Source: Lachnospiraceae bacterium UBA1683
Lineage (GTDB): Bacteria; Bacillota; Clostridia; Lachnospirales; Lachnospiraceae
DNA length: 64,000 nt
Direction: 5' to 3'
NCBI GenBank assembly: GCA_002320245.1
Contig: DCKD01000013.1
Coordinates: 1 to 64,000, forward strand
A program made the position numbers and the translations under genes. Shown here in pieces: positions 1 to 7,516 of this stretch. The first letter of the stretch is position 1. Every line of letters begins with the position of its first letter. Below the pieces are notes generated by a model. It was not told where the DNA came from. It searched no databases and was given only the letters and a program-made list of their open reading frames with translations.

Positions 1-1
1 A

Positions 2-44
2 AACACACCCTTTTTCTTTTAGTTTACCAGAAAAAGTGTGTGTT
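2..44. repeat. Inverted repeat, possible bidirectional terminator
   Basis: Arms at 2-16 and 30-44 are complementary over 15 bases with one mismatch, around a 13-base loop. A T-rich stretch lies inside the left arm. It could terminate transcription arriving from outside the window or from the minus-strand nuclease. No stronger assignment is possible. Confidence 0.4.
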
Positions 45-54
45 CACAATTTAT

Positions 55-261
55 TTACTCATGCGTTTGTCGTGGCCTTCTTGCCTCATCAATCACACGA
101 ATTGTATCAAGGGAATACTTCAGATATTTGTGCTCCACTTCTTTTGCCTCAATCAGCCGCACGAACTCACGCACTTCAAATACCATTGCCTTGCATGTCC
201 CGGCGGCATCTGCAAAGCTGGCTCTTTTCTTTTTCGCTCTTCCACTTCCACTTCCACTCAC
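55..261 (-). CDS. Possible small hypothetical protein (68 aa)
   Basis: This open frame would start at a GTG with no clear Shine-Dalgarno sequence. The N-terminus is Gly/Ser/Lys rich and the remainder looks helical and charged (residues about 25-60). I do not recognise the family. It lies downstream of the nuclease gene on the same strand and beside an inverted repeat, so it could be a real small gene, a fragment of a mobile-element gene, or chance. The helical, non-random composition is the only argument in favour. Confidence 0.25.
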   Translation of the reverse strand: MSGSGSGRAKKKRASFADAAGTCKAMVFEVREFVRLIEAKEVEHKYLKYSLDTIRVIDEARRPRQTHE

Positions 262-358
262 CCACTTACTTTTACGTTACAATTCTGTTTTTCTGCAATT
301 CTGTTTGCCGCTGAATTGTAACACTTTCACACGCCTTGTCACCGCTTTTTCCGGGGCT

Positions 359-1222
359 TTACTGTCCTGCACTGCTCTCCCCTGTAGCATAATCTATCAC
401 AATCCCCGGCTGCACATTATAGCAGTACACATTAAACTGTACTCCTGCCCCGTTATCCTCCACAGACTTCGCCTCCATCTGCACTCCGGATGCCACCAGA
501 TTCCTTCCTTCAAATATCGGCGTTACACGGTACAGCACGTGATTCCCGGTTTCACGTACATACTCCGTCACCTTATTCTCAAGCGGCAGCATACCGTCCA
601 CATTCAGATACCTTGTTCCGGTAATCAGGTTTTTCTCATTGGCATTCTCTCCCGCCAATTGATACCCGATTAAATGACAGCGGTTATACAAATATTCTCC
701 GTCGATTCCCTCATATTTCTTATTCACCCATCCCGACGGCGTCACATCACTGATGCTCTCGCGTTCTTCCAACGGCATCAGTTCCCGCCCGATATTTGCA
801 TATGCCACACCGCATCGCCCATAATAATCCAGCGAGCTGTACCGTTCAAAAGATTTCCCAGACATATCCGCCTCATCAAATTCCGGAAGATTGTTATTAA
901 CTTCAATAAACGGGGAACCTGCATACGCCGGAATATCTTCCAGTTGGATATTCCTTTCCTCCGCCGGAACAATTACATTCCAAATCTCCTGAAAGAAATC
1001 ATTTACCCTTGCAGCCGCACCTGCGAATCCGGTCTTTTCCCCCGCCTCCTGCGTACGTTCCAGAAGTTCCGTACGGAACTTCTGCACATTCTCCCGCGCA
1101 TCAGAACCGCCAAAATGGAGATACGCTGCCCCTGACAACATGCACAGCAGACAGACTGCAAGAATTATGTTTCTTATATAATATTTTTGATTCCGATTCC
1201 TTCTCTTTCGTCTTTTTGTCAC
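359..1222 (-). CDS. DNA/RNA non-specific endonuclease, membrane-anchored or secreted
   Basis: The protein has 287 residues. A basic N-terminus is followed by one hydrophobic segment (about residues 17-36), which should be a signal anchor, so the enzyme acts outside the membrane. The C-terminal two thirds carries the beta-beta-alpha metal nuclease fold of the NUC1/EndA group: the catalytic-region motif NRCHLIGYQL is followed by NEKNLITGTRYLNVDGMLP, typical of streptococcal DNA-entry nucleases and streptodornases. The usual DRGH motif is replaced by NRCH, keeping the His thought to be the general base. Family members cut extracellular DNA for nutrition, uptake or biofilm escape. The gene stands alone, followed downstream only by a doubtful ORF. 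Confidence 0.85.
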   Translation of the reverse strand: MTKRRKRRNRNQKYYIRNIILAVCLLCMLSGAAYLHFGGSDARENVQKFRTELLERTQEAGEKTGFAGAAARVNDFFQEIWNVIVPAEERNIQLEDIPAYAGSPFIEVNNNLPEFDEADMSGKSFERYSSLDYYGRCGVAYANIGRELMPLEERESISDVTPSGWVNKKYEGIDGEYLYNRCHLIGYQLAGENANEKNLITGTRYLNVDGMLPLENKVTEYVRETGNHVLYRVTPIFEGRNLVASGVQMEAKSVEDNGAGVQFNVYCYNVQPGIVIDYATGESSAGQ

Positions 1223-1401
1223 TTCTGATATACTCCCTTTTCCCTTTGCAAGATTCCAGAAAATACGCTATAGTAAAAACACAAAAGAAGCAACCGCCTA
1301 CAAGGGGCTGGCCTCATCAGAATTGTAAAAGAATTACCACCCCAAAACCAGCCAACGTTCAGAGGGGGTTTTTCTACGCTTTAAATATCAATGACAAATC
1401 A

Positions 1402-1525
1402 AGTCAAAGCCCCCGCTGGAAGCAACGGGACATCAAATCTGACACGCCCCAAGGGGGGGCGGGGTATTTGGTCTGCGCTCCGCTTCGGTCGGTGCTAAAC
1501 GAGCGCCACAGGCACTCAGCACCCA
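1402..1525. repeat. Dispersed non-coding repeat, copy 1
   Basis: This stretch aligns almost end to end with 44023-44143. Both begin AGTCAAAG and share the block GCTCCGCTTCGGTCGGTGCTA and the tail GCCACAGGCACTCAGCACCC, with scattered substitutions between. Neither copy holds a convincing ORF. Copy 1 sits at the left edge of the AT-rich RiPP island. Confidence 0.75.
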
Positions 1526-1606
1526 CATTCTATGTAGAATAGAGGTCAGCAACCAGTAACACGGCTGTTCCAGTTGAAGTGTAACATATCTCCCTCGCTA
1601 TTTCAA

Positions 1607-1740
1607 TTACCCGCTATCAATATCGTTGTCTTTCAATCCCCTCATTTCGCCGCTTCTCATACCGGTTCTAAGCATTACAGCAAAGAAATCGTATAAATAG
1701 CTGCCCTTTGCATATTCCATGAATAGTGTCTGCTGCCCCA
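1607..1740 (-). pseudogene. Tyrosine integrase fragment
   Basis: Reading the minus strand gives a 44-codon piece containing TLFMEYAKGSYLYDFF and MLRTGMRSGEMRGL, the first part of the catalytic domain of Tn916/phage-type tyrosine recombinases, where the Arg of the TGMR motif is catalytic. It runs into a stop at 1607-1609, and the rest of the enzyme is absent. It is a scar of an integrated element at the left edge of the RiPP island and supports past horizontal acquisition. Confidence 0.75.
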
Positions 1741-1743
1741 CGA

Positions 1744-1845
1744 CAATGTGGAAAGAGTCCTCAAGCGTTTAGTCAAAAAATGAAACGCAAGGGATTTACA
1801 CCCGCTGAACTTGAAGAAATAGCAGGAACAGTTAATTGTAAATAA
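1744..1845 (+). pseudogene. C-terminal scrap of a Cro/CI-type HTH protein
   Basis: An open stretch of 33 residues without a start contains KSPQAFSQKMKRKGFT and AELEEIAGTV, the recognition-helix and following region of small phage- and ICE-type HTH regulators. It begins where the integrase scrap ends, on the opposite strand, so two rearranged element fragments abut here. The first half of the HTH domain is missing. Confidence 0.55.
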
Positions 1846-2168
1846 GAAGCAGCATTCGTTTTTTCAAACGGTGAAAGAGCGTGGAATACAGAGGCTGGAA
1901 TAAATATGGGAAAAGACTGTTGCTTACCATTTGGTAGAAGCACTTTAGTAAATATCACCTAATGAGTATATCCCTATTGGACAACAGGCGGAATACCATA
2001 TTAAAAGATGCTGAGCCATTAGAAATGGAATTAATACCTTCCTTTTTGATGCACCTGACAGCGGGGGCAATTTACCTCTTATTTAATTTTAAGAAGAAAC
2101 ATTTTGATAAGAAAATATTGCACAAAAGTACCATGACATTCATGCGAACTTTTTTTATAATAATATTG
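1846..2168. other. Gene-poor AT-rich stretch before the RiPP locus
   Basis: An open frame at 1962-2171 has no ribosome binding site and no recognisable domain, and the opposite strand gives only shadow frames. No recognisable gene is seen. The stretch probably holds degraded element DNA plus the upstream region of the precursor promoter. Confidence 0.5.
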
Positions 2169-2185
2169 TAGTTGAAAAGCAACTA
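2169..2185 (+). promoter_or_regulatory. Dyad in the precursor promoter region
   Basis: TAGTTG-AAAAG-CAACTA is a perfect 6-base dyad about 30 bases before the precursor start. It overlaps possible promoter elements (TTGTAG at 2166-2171 with TACATA 17 bases later, or TTGAAA with TATAAA). A LuxR-type response regulator is encoded in the same locus, so the dyad is a natural candidate operator. This is inference only. Confidence 0.35.
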
Positions 2186-2214
2186 TACTACATATAAAGA
2201 AGGAGGCACATACC

Positions 2215-2361
2215 ATGATGACCGAAGAAAAGAATATCCAGACGGAAAAAGTTGTATTGGACAAAGTTGATTTGGATGATGTGGAACTGATGGAAGAAAC
2301 AGTAACACCAAGTTTTGGTATTTATTGTCCAAATGGCTGGTTCGGTTTTGGTTGCCACTAG
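2215..2361 (+). CDS. RiPP precursor peptide 1 (48 aa)
   Basis: Too short for most gene finders. ATG at 2215 follows AGGAGG (2201-2206) by 8 bases. The first 28 residues are charged and acidic with no Cys, like a leader (VVLDKVDLDDVELMEE). The last 20 residues are quite different: Thr-Val-Thr-Pro-Ser, then hydrophobic, aromatic and Gly residues with two Cys, ending YCPNGWFGFGCH. Two Thr, one Ser and two Cys could serve LanM lanthionine formation, and the two Cys could equally serve radical SAM thioether chemistry. It is the first gene of the locus, just before the radical SAM gene, and a hairpin follows it. Which enzyme modifies it cannot be settled from sequence. A leader-core boundary after the EE pair is inference. 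Confidence 0.8.
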   Translation: MMTEEKNIQTEKVVLDKVDLDDVELMEETVTPSFGIYCPNGWFGFGCH

Positions 2362-2394
2362 TTAGAACACTAACCTTCTGACAACAAGGTAAAG

Positions 2395-2422
2395 CTCTGA
2401 AAGCTGGAATTTCAGAGTTTTA
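2395..2422 (+). terminator. Hairpin after precursor 1 (terminator or attenuator)
   Basis: CTCTGAAA and TTTCAGAG form an 8-base stem around a 7-base loop and are followed by TTTTA. The position 34 bases after the precursor stop fits partial termination, which commonly keeps precursor mRNA more abundant than the enzyme genes downstream. Confidence 0.6.
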
Positions 2423-2459
2423 CCCAAACTAAAAGATAAGTATTTTAATATTAGATAAA

Positions 2460-2570
2460 TTGGTTAATGTAACAAAAAATATTTTGAATATTTCTAACCA
2501 ATATTTTAATTGGGATTCATATATTTTACTGATAGGTTTTGTTGTCATTACCATTACCATATTAAGTTAG
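2460..2570 (+). CDS. Possible 36-aa single-span membrane peptide
   Basis: A TTG-initiated frame between the two hairpins encodes a short peptide whose C-terminal third is a membrane span (SYILLIGFVVITITILS). There is no good ribosome binding site and no ATG. Short hydrophobic immunity peptides do occur beside bacteriocin precursors, but this may be chance in AT-rich DNA. Confidence 0.25.
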   Translation: MVNVTKNILNISNQYFNWDSYILLIGFVVITITILS

Positions 2571-2578
2571 ATTTGTAG

Positions 2579-2607
2579 ATGCCTCCCATTACGGGGGGCA
2601 TTATTTA
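2579..2607 (+). terminator. Rho-independent terminator before the radical SAM gene
   Basis: ATGCCTCCC, loop ATTAC, then GGGGGGCAT makes a strong 9-base stem (one G-T pair) followed by TATTTAA. It ends 19 bases before the radical SAM start, so the enzyme genes depend on read-through or on a promoter embedded here. Confidence 0.65.
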
Positions 2608-2625
2608 ACTAAAAGGAGAAATATC

Positions 2626-3925
2626 ATGATACATATTATTCATAATGGAGAAAAAAAAATATTATTTTTGTCAAATAGAATGGAATTTTATAAGATAAAT
2701 AAACATACAGAAGAACTTATTAATATGATATGTCAATATAAGGATAAAAATGTAGTGGAAAGGAAATTTAATGTACCACTGGAAGAAGTAGAAAGGGTTG
2801 GAAATATATTAAAAAGAGATACTAAACTAGCTACTGTGGCGAAAGAGTATCCTTATCTAAGAAAACTAATTTTAAATATTAGTAACAAATGCAATTTAAA
2901 CTGTAGATATTGTTATGCTAATGGGGGTACTTATTTTTCAAAAGACGGTTTAATGGATGAAGAGAATGCCCGTGAGGCAATCAATAAATTTTTGTATGTT
3001 TTTGGTGAAATAGAATATATCCAGTTTTTTGGTGGAGAGCCTTTGCTTAATTATACGTTAATAGATTTTGTATGCGAGTATATATCTAATCTATTCAAAG
3101 AAAAAAAGATTCATATCTTTCCACGATTTGGCATTGTCACAAATGGTACAATAATGAATGATGAAATTTTAAGAATTTTGTCAAAATATAAGATAGCTGT
3201 AACTATAAGTAAGCTGTGACGGTCCTCAAAAAGTAAACGATGCATTACGAATAAATAAAAATCAAGAAGGAACTTATCAGCAGATTGTTAAAAACATAGA
3301 AATATTAAAAAATAAAAATAATATTTTACCAAACATTGAAGTAACATATACAGAATATCACCATAATCAAGGTATAAAAATTCCAGATTTATTAGAGTTT
3401 TTTAAGAAAACTTTTGGCATAGAAAACGTACATATTGCTCCGGTAAGTTTGGAAAAGTCACACGAATTAGCACTGCAAAATTATGAAGATTTTTTAGAAA
3501 CAATATCATCTGAAACAATAAAAGACAATAGAATAATATTTAAAGTAAAAAACTTAATATTTAATTTGCAGCACAAATGTGGGGATTATAAAATTTGCGG
3601 AGCTGGAACAGATACCTTTTCAGTTGGCGTAAACGGACAGGTATATCCATGCTTTATGATGACAGATATGGAAGATTACATTGTTACAAATGTAAATTTG
3701 GATAAAGAAATTTTTATGGAGGATATAAGGGGAGCAAAAGAAAAATATTGTTTTAATAAGTTAGTTGACGAACCTTGCAAAGACTGTTTTAATAATTTGC
3801 TATGCAATGGTTGCATGGGATGTAATGTTTTTGAAACAAAAAATCCTTTTGTACCTTCAAAGAGTCAATGTGAATTTCTAAAAGGCTTAACAGAAAAAGT
3901 GATAGCTGAATTAACATATTTATAA
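2626..3925 (+). pseudogene. Radical SAM/SPASM peptide maturase, split by a 4-bp duplication
   Basis: ATG 2626 follows AAGGAG. The first part carries an N-terminal PqqD-like peptide-binding region (about residues 1-65), the [4Fe-4S] motif CNLNCRYC and the GGEP motif. The frame stops at 3217-3219, but the next frame carries straight on as CDGPQKVND and ends at 3925 with a SPASM-type Cys cluster (CGAGTDTF...VYPC and CKDCFNNLLCNGCMGC). TAAG occurs twice in tandem at 3206-3213. Removing one copy restores one continuous protein of about 431 residues. Such enzymes install thioether or C-C links or epimerise residues in RiPP precursors. The upstream precursor is the obvious substrate. As written the enzyme is split and probably inactive, unless the TAAG repeat number varies. 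Confidence 0.85.
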
Positions 3926-3944
3926 ATAGAAAGCTGGAGATAAA

Positions 3945-5126
3945 GTGAATAATGAGTTGAAACCTAGAATAGTGAGTGATATTGATAAATATGAGCTTTT
4001 TAGAGAAAAAGATAGAACTATATATACAATAGGAAGTATAGAAAAGGATAGATTTATTATGGCTTCGAATGAAAATGTAAATGATATTATAGGAGTATAT
4101 AAATTTTTTGATGGAAGTCATACTATTCAGCAGATTACAGAAATCTATAAGAATAATCATAAAGAAATAGATGTTTTAAAATTGCTAAGCATTGCTGAAC
4201 AAGCTGGCTTAATAGAAGAAGCAAGACAAAAAGAAGTAATATTAAATGAATTTCAAAAATATGGCGTTAGTGTTATTGATATAAATATTAGTGAAAGATG
4301 GAAAAAGCTATTTCAGATTATATCTATAGTTATCAATAAAACTGTTGCAATTTTAATAGGAATTACAGTTGTGGGTATGCTCTTTTTATTACCACGATTT
4401 GGCGGACTGATTGCAAAGCTAAACATATATAATTTATTTAATTCGGCTTTTTTTAGCTTGATACTATCCATGTTTATCACAACAGTAAGTGTTTTATTGC
4501 ATGAATTATCGCATGCAGTAGTTGCAGCAAAATACGGATTATCGGCAAGAAGAATATCAATATCAATTTATTTATTCACACCGATAATATATATAACTAT
4601 TCCGGGAATTTATACTCTTCCGAGGGGGAAAAGACTTTTAGTACATTCTGCCGGAATCATAACAAATATTTTGATTTTTAGTGTTTCTGCAATAAGCTTG
4701 GTTTTTACAAATGGGACTTTAAAAGAAATTGTACTTTTGATTGCATTTAACAATTTAGGGCTGATTGTAATGAATTTAGTCCCATTTTTACCATTGGATG
4801 GATATTTTATTCTAGTAAATATATTAAAAATACCTAATTTGCGTAGAATTTCAGCAAAAAAAATTATTTCTATTATTAAAGATAAAAAAAGAAAATTTGT
4901 AGTATATGGTATCTATAATGTTATATCGATTGTATTTGTGCTAATAGTAGTTGTTTCTATTTTTTCACAAATAATTTATAACTTTAATTTAGGTTGGCAA
5001 AGCAATGGTAGTGTTATTGAAGGGATAATTGAAATAAGAGGATATATATTAATAGTAGCAATTATGATTATTTCTAAAATAATAAATTATAAAAAAGGAA
5101 GTAATATTTATGGAAAAAATAATTGA
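3945..5126 (+). CDS. M50 site-2-type membrane metalloprotease with PqqD-like N-terminus
   Basis: GTG 3945 follows GGAG by five bases, 19 bases after the radical SAM gene. Residues about 1-95 are soluble and resemble a PqqD/RRE-like winged helix. The rest is multi-spanning, with the zinc motif HELSH in LLHELSHAVVAAKYG and the second M50 motif in NLVPFLPLDGYF, so both catalytic regions are intact. M50 proteins in RiPP loci (for example YydH beside the YydG radical SAM enzyme) are thought to act in leader removal or protection of the producer. The 3' end overlaps the ABC ATPase start by 17 bases, so the genes are co-translated. Its exact job here is inference. Confidence 0.8.
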   Translation: MNNELKPRIVSDIDKYELFREKDRTIYTIGSIEKDRFIMASNENVNDIIGVYKFFDGSHTIQQITEIYKNNHKEIDVLKLLSIAEQAGLIEEARQKEVILNEFQKYGVSVIDINISERWKKLFQIISIVINKTVAILIGITVVGMLFLLPRFGGLIAKLNIYNLFNSAFFSLILSMFITTVSVLLHELSHAVVAAKYGLSARRISISIYLFTPIIYITIPGIYTLPRGKRLLVHSAGIITNILIFSVSAISLVFTNGTLKEIVLLIAFNNLGLIVMNLVPFLPLDGYFILVNILKIPNLRRISAKKIISIIKDKKRKFVVYGIYNVISIVFVLIVVVSIFSQIIYNFNLGWQSNGSVIEGIIEIRGYILIVAIMIISKIINYKKGSNIYGKNN

Positions 5127-6018
5127 AATAGAAAAGGTTACTAAAAAATATGGTCATAAAAATGTTTTACAGGGAATTGATTTGACGATATATAAGGGAG
5201 ATATATATGGACTATTAGGATTAAATGGTTCGGGAAAATCAACCCTAATGAAAATATTTTTAGGATTAATCGGAAAAGACTCGGGACAAATAAAAGTTAA
5301 TGGAAAAATGATAGAAAATTTGGAAACTCCTCCAAAGGTGGGAGCATTAATAGAATATCCAGCTTTTTATGAATATTTAAGTGCGGTAAAAAATTTGACT
5401 ATATTTGCGGATTTATATGGGGTATCTAGAAAAAGGGTTCAACAGGTTTTAGAAATAGTTGGACTAGATACAAATGATGAAAAAAAAGTAAAAAAGTATT
5501 CCATGGGTATGAAACAACGTCTATCAATAGCTAGGGCTTTTTTAAACGATCCAGATATAATTATTTTAGATGAGCCAACTAATGGATTAGATCCATCCGG
5601 TGTTATTGAAATTGAAAACCTGATTACTATGTTAGCAAAACAAGAACAAAAAACATTCATAATAACCTCTCATATTATGGGACAAATAGAGAAAATGTGT
5701 AATAGGGTAGGTATCCTTTCAAATGGAATTATCATGACAGAAGGAAATGTGAAAACATTGTTAGCTACAGATACGGAACAGTATATTTTAGAATTTGATA
5801 GAATGATTGATGAGAAAAAAGCGATTGATATTTTAAAAAGTGTTGCGGAAATCGTAAAAATAGAGAATTGTACAATGACAATATCAACTAAAAAATCAAG
5901 TATAGGAAAAGCAACTTCATTATTTGCTGCAAATGGTTGGATTATAAAAGACATTCAGAAAAAAACTAGAGATCTAGAAAATTATTTTATGGAAAGGCTA
6001 AATGTTAATGAAAAGTGA
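5110..6018 (+). CDS. ABC transporter ATP-binding protein (bacitracin/lantibiotic-immunity type)
   Basis: The protein has 302 residues with all ATPase motifs: Walker A GLNGSGKST, the Q-loop region, signature YSMGMKQRL, Walker B IIILDEP and the H-loop TSHIM. The C-terminal 90 residues are the extra domain common in BcrA/LanF-type transporters. These work with separate ABC-2 permeases to pump peptide antibiotics out of the membrane or to export them. It overlaps the M50 protease before it and the first permease after it, so the three are translationally coupled. Self-immunity is the likeliest role. Export cannot be excluded, since the locus lacks a LanT-type peptidase-transporter. Confidence 0.85.
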   Translation: MEKIIEIEKVTKKYGHKNVLQGIDLTIYKGDIYGLLGLNGSGKSTLMKIFLGLIGKDSGQIKVNGKMIENLETPPKVGALIEYPAFYEYLSAVKNLTIFADLYGVSRKRVQQVLEIVGLDTNDEKKVKKYSMGMKQRLSIARAFLNDPDIIILDEPTNGLDPSGVIEIENLITMLAKQEQKTFIITSHIMGQIEKMCNRVGILSNGIIMTEGNVKTLLATDTEQYILEFDRMIDEKKAIDILKSVAEIVKIENCTMTISTKKSSIGKATSLFAANGWIIKDIQKKTRDLENYFMERLNVNEK

Positions 6019-6739
6019 TTGTATAATATCCGAAATAAAAAAAATAAATAAGGTTTTTATAGGAATGTCAGTCATTAGTATATTTCTATCGGTCTTTGTG
6101 CTGAATTTAATTTATATTTATGATAATTCATATATAGCTATTAAGGATACAATACTTATAGACTATATAGAAGTTAATAATATCTTGTCAGGACAAGTTG
6201 CTCTATTTATGCCTATTTTATGTATCATTGCAACTGCGTTTATTTGGACTGTTGATTTTGAAACAGGATGTATTACATACATATTTTTAGGGACAACAAG
6301 AAAAAATTGGGCTATTGGTAAGATAATAGTATCTGGAATCATTGTCATATTTTTTTATGTAGCATTGGGGACAGGATTAACGGTAGTAGCATTGCTTTTA
6401 GGCAATGATATTATGAATACTTCATATTTGAAACAGCTTTTATTGTTAGTTGGAGCTGCGATACCCGTGATAATTTGGATACTTTTTACAGGCATAATTT
6501 CTATAACCTGCAAAGAATTTGGGAAAACAGTTACCGTTACGCTGGGAGTATTTTTGATCTCATATATACTAGAGAATTATTTCACAAGCATGAAAGGTAT
6601 TCTTCCTACCTCTTCAATTATTTATATATGGGGATATAATGATTTATCCTTACTTTTTAAAAATATAATTAATGTTATTTTCTATACATGTATTTTAGCC
6701 ACTGTATTAGTAATGAAAGTCAAAAAAAGAGAGGTATGA
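6002..6739 (+). CDS. ABC-2 type permease 1 of the RiPP locus
   Basis: The protein has 245 residues and about six membrane spans (starting FIGMSVISIFLSVFVL), no catalytic motifs and typical ABC-2 permease composition. It begins inside the end of the ATPase gene and ends where the second permease begins. This compares with LanE/LanG and BcrB pairs, in which two small permeases serve one ATPase. It probably forms the membrane channel of the immunity transporter with the next gene product. Nothing in the protein is visibly broken. Confidence 0.75.
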   Translation: MLMKSDCIISEIKKINKVFIGMSVISIFLSVFVLNLIYIYDNSYIAIKDTILIDYIEVNNILSGQVALFMPILCIIATAFIWTVDFETGCITYIFLGTTRKNWAIGKIIVSGIIVIFFYVALGTGLTVVALLLGNDIMNTSYLKQLLLLVGAAIPVIIWILFTGIISITCKEFGKTVTVTLGVFLISYILENYFTSMKGILPTSSIIYIWGYNDLSLLFKNIINVIFYTCILATVLVMKVKKREV

Positions 6740-6741
6740 AA

Positions 6742-7506
6742 ATGAAAATATTAAAATTAGATTTTTATAAAATATTTCAAAAAAAAGGATATTTAGTATG
6801 TATTGGTGCTGTTGTTTTATTTGTTTTATCGTCTGCTTTTGCATATTCGGGAGCTACTGATGATGAGTTGAATTTTTTGCTTCAGGATTTTAATGCTATG
6901 AAATATATATGGCTGGCCAGTACAGACATTTTATATCAAGGGACTACTTTGTTTAGTTTAATGCTATTGGGTATTATTTTAAGTAATTTATACTTGGAAG
7001 ATTTTAAAAATGGTTGTTATAAATATGTAATAATTGCAGGTGTAAAAAAGAAAAGTTTTTTTGTTGGGAAAGTTCTTTTCACTAGTTTGATTGTGGGTAG
7101 CTTTGTAGTGTTTGCCTTTCTATGTGTAACAATAGTAGGGATTATTTTTTGGGGAACAGATGGCATAAACTTAAAGGAATTTTTAGATGCATTCCTCTTG
7201 TATATAGTAACTATAATACCGATGGTTAGTTTTTTGTTCCTTTTATATGACATAGCTCTAATTATAAAAAATGTGAGGGTTATAAACTTTATAGCAGTAG
7301 TACTTCCCTTAATCTTAGGGATTGTGGACAGTCTTTCTATAACCAAGAATTTTTCACCAATAGGACTGTTGACTATTTTTAATCAATCTCCACCAACGGA
7401 ATATATCCCACATATTAGTCAATATTTAGTGATTGAAGTATTGTGGTTAGCTTTTTTTGTGATTATGAATTATATAATTCAAAAACAATATCAAGATACA
7501 ATGTAG
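6742..7506 (+). CDS. ABC-2 type permease 2 of the RiPP locus
   Basis: The ATG at 6742 is chosen because AGAGAGG lies at a proper distance; another ATG at 6736 overlaps the previous stop but is too close to that site. The roughly 254-residue product starts MKILKLDFYKIFQKKGY, a typical LanE/LanG-like cytoplasmic start, and has about six membrane spans. It would pair with the preceding permease and ATPase. An immunity role for the peptide made by this locus is inferred from gene order. It ends 10 bases before the LanM reading frame. Confidence 0.75.
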   Translation: MKILKLDFYKIFQKKGYLVCIGAVVLFVLSSAFAYSGATDDELNFLLQDFNAMKYIWLASTDILYQGTTLFSLMLLGIILSNLYLEDFKNGCYKYVIIAGVKKKSFFVGKVLFTSLIVGSFVVFAFLCVTIVGIIFWGTDGINLKEFLDAFLLYIVTIIPMVSFLFLLYDIALIIKNVRVINFIAVVLPLILGIVDSLSITKNFSPIGLLTIFNQSPPTEYIPHISQYLVIEVLWLAFFVIMNYIIQKQYQDTM

Positions 7507-7516
7507 GAATTAAGAA

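Noticed and set aside
1962..2171. 69-aa plus-strand ORF before precursor 1
   Set aside because: No ribosome site and no family resemblance; it overlaps the promoter region of the precursor.
2215..2361. Precursor 1 as a YydF-type epipeptide
   Set aside because: The M50/ABC gene set resembles YydHIJ, but the radical SAM enzyme here has a SPASM Cys cluster and the core carries two Cys, so the match is incomplete.
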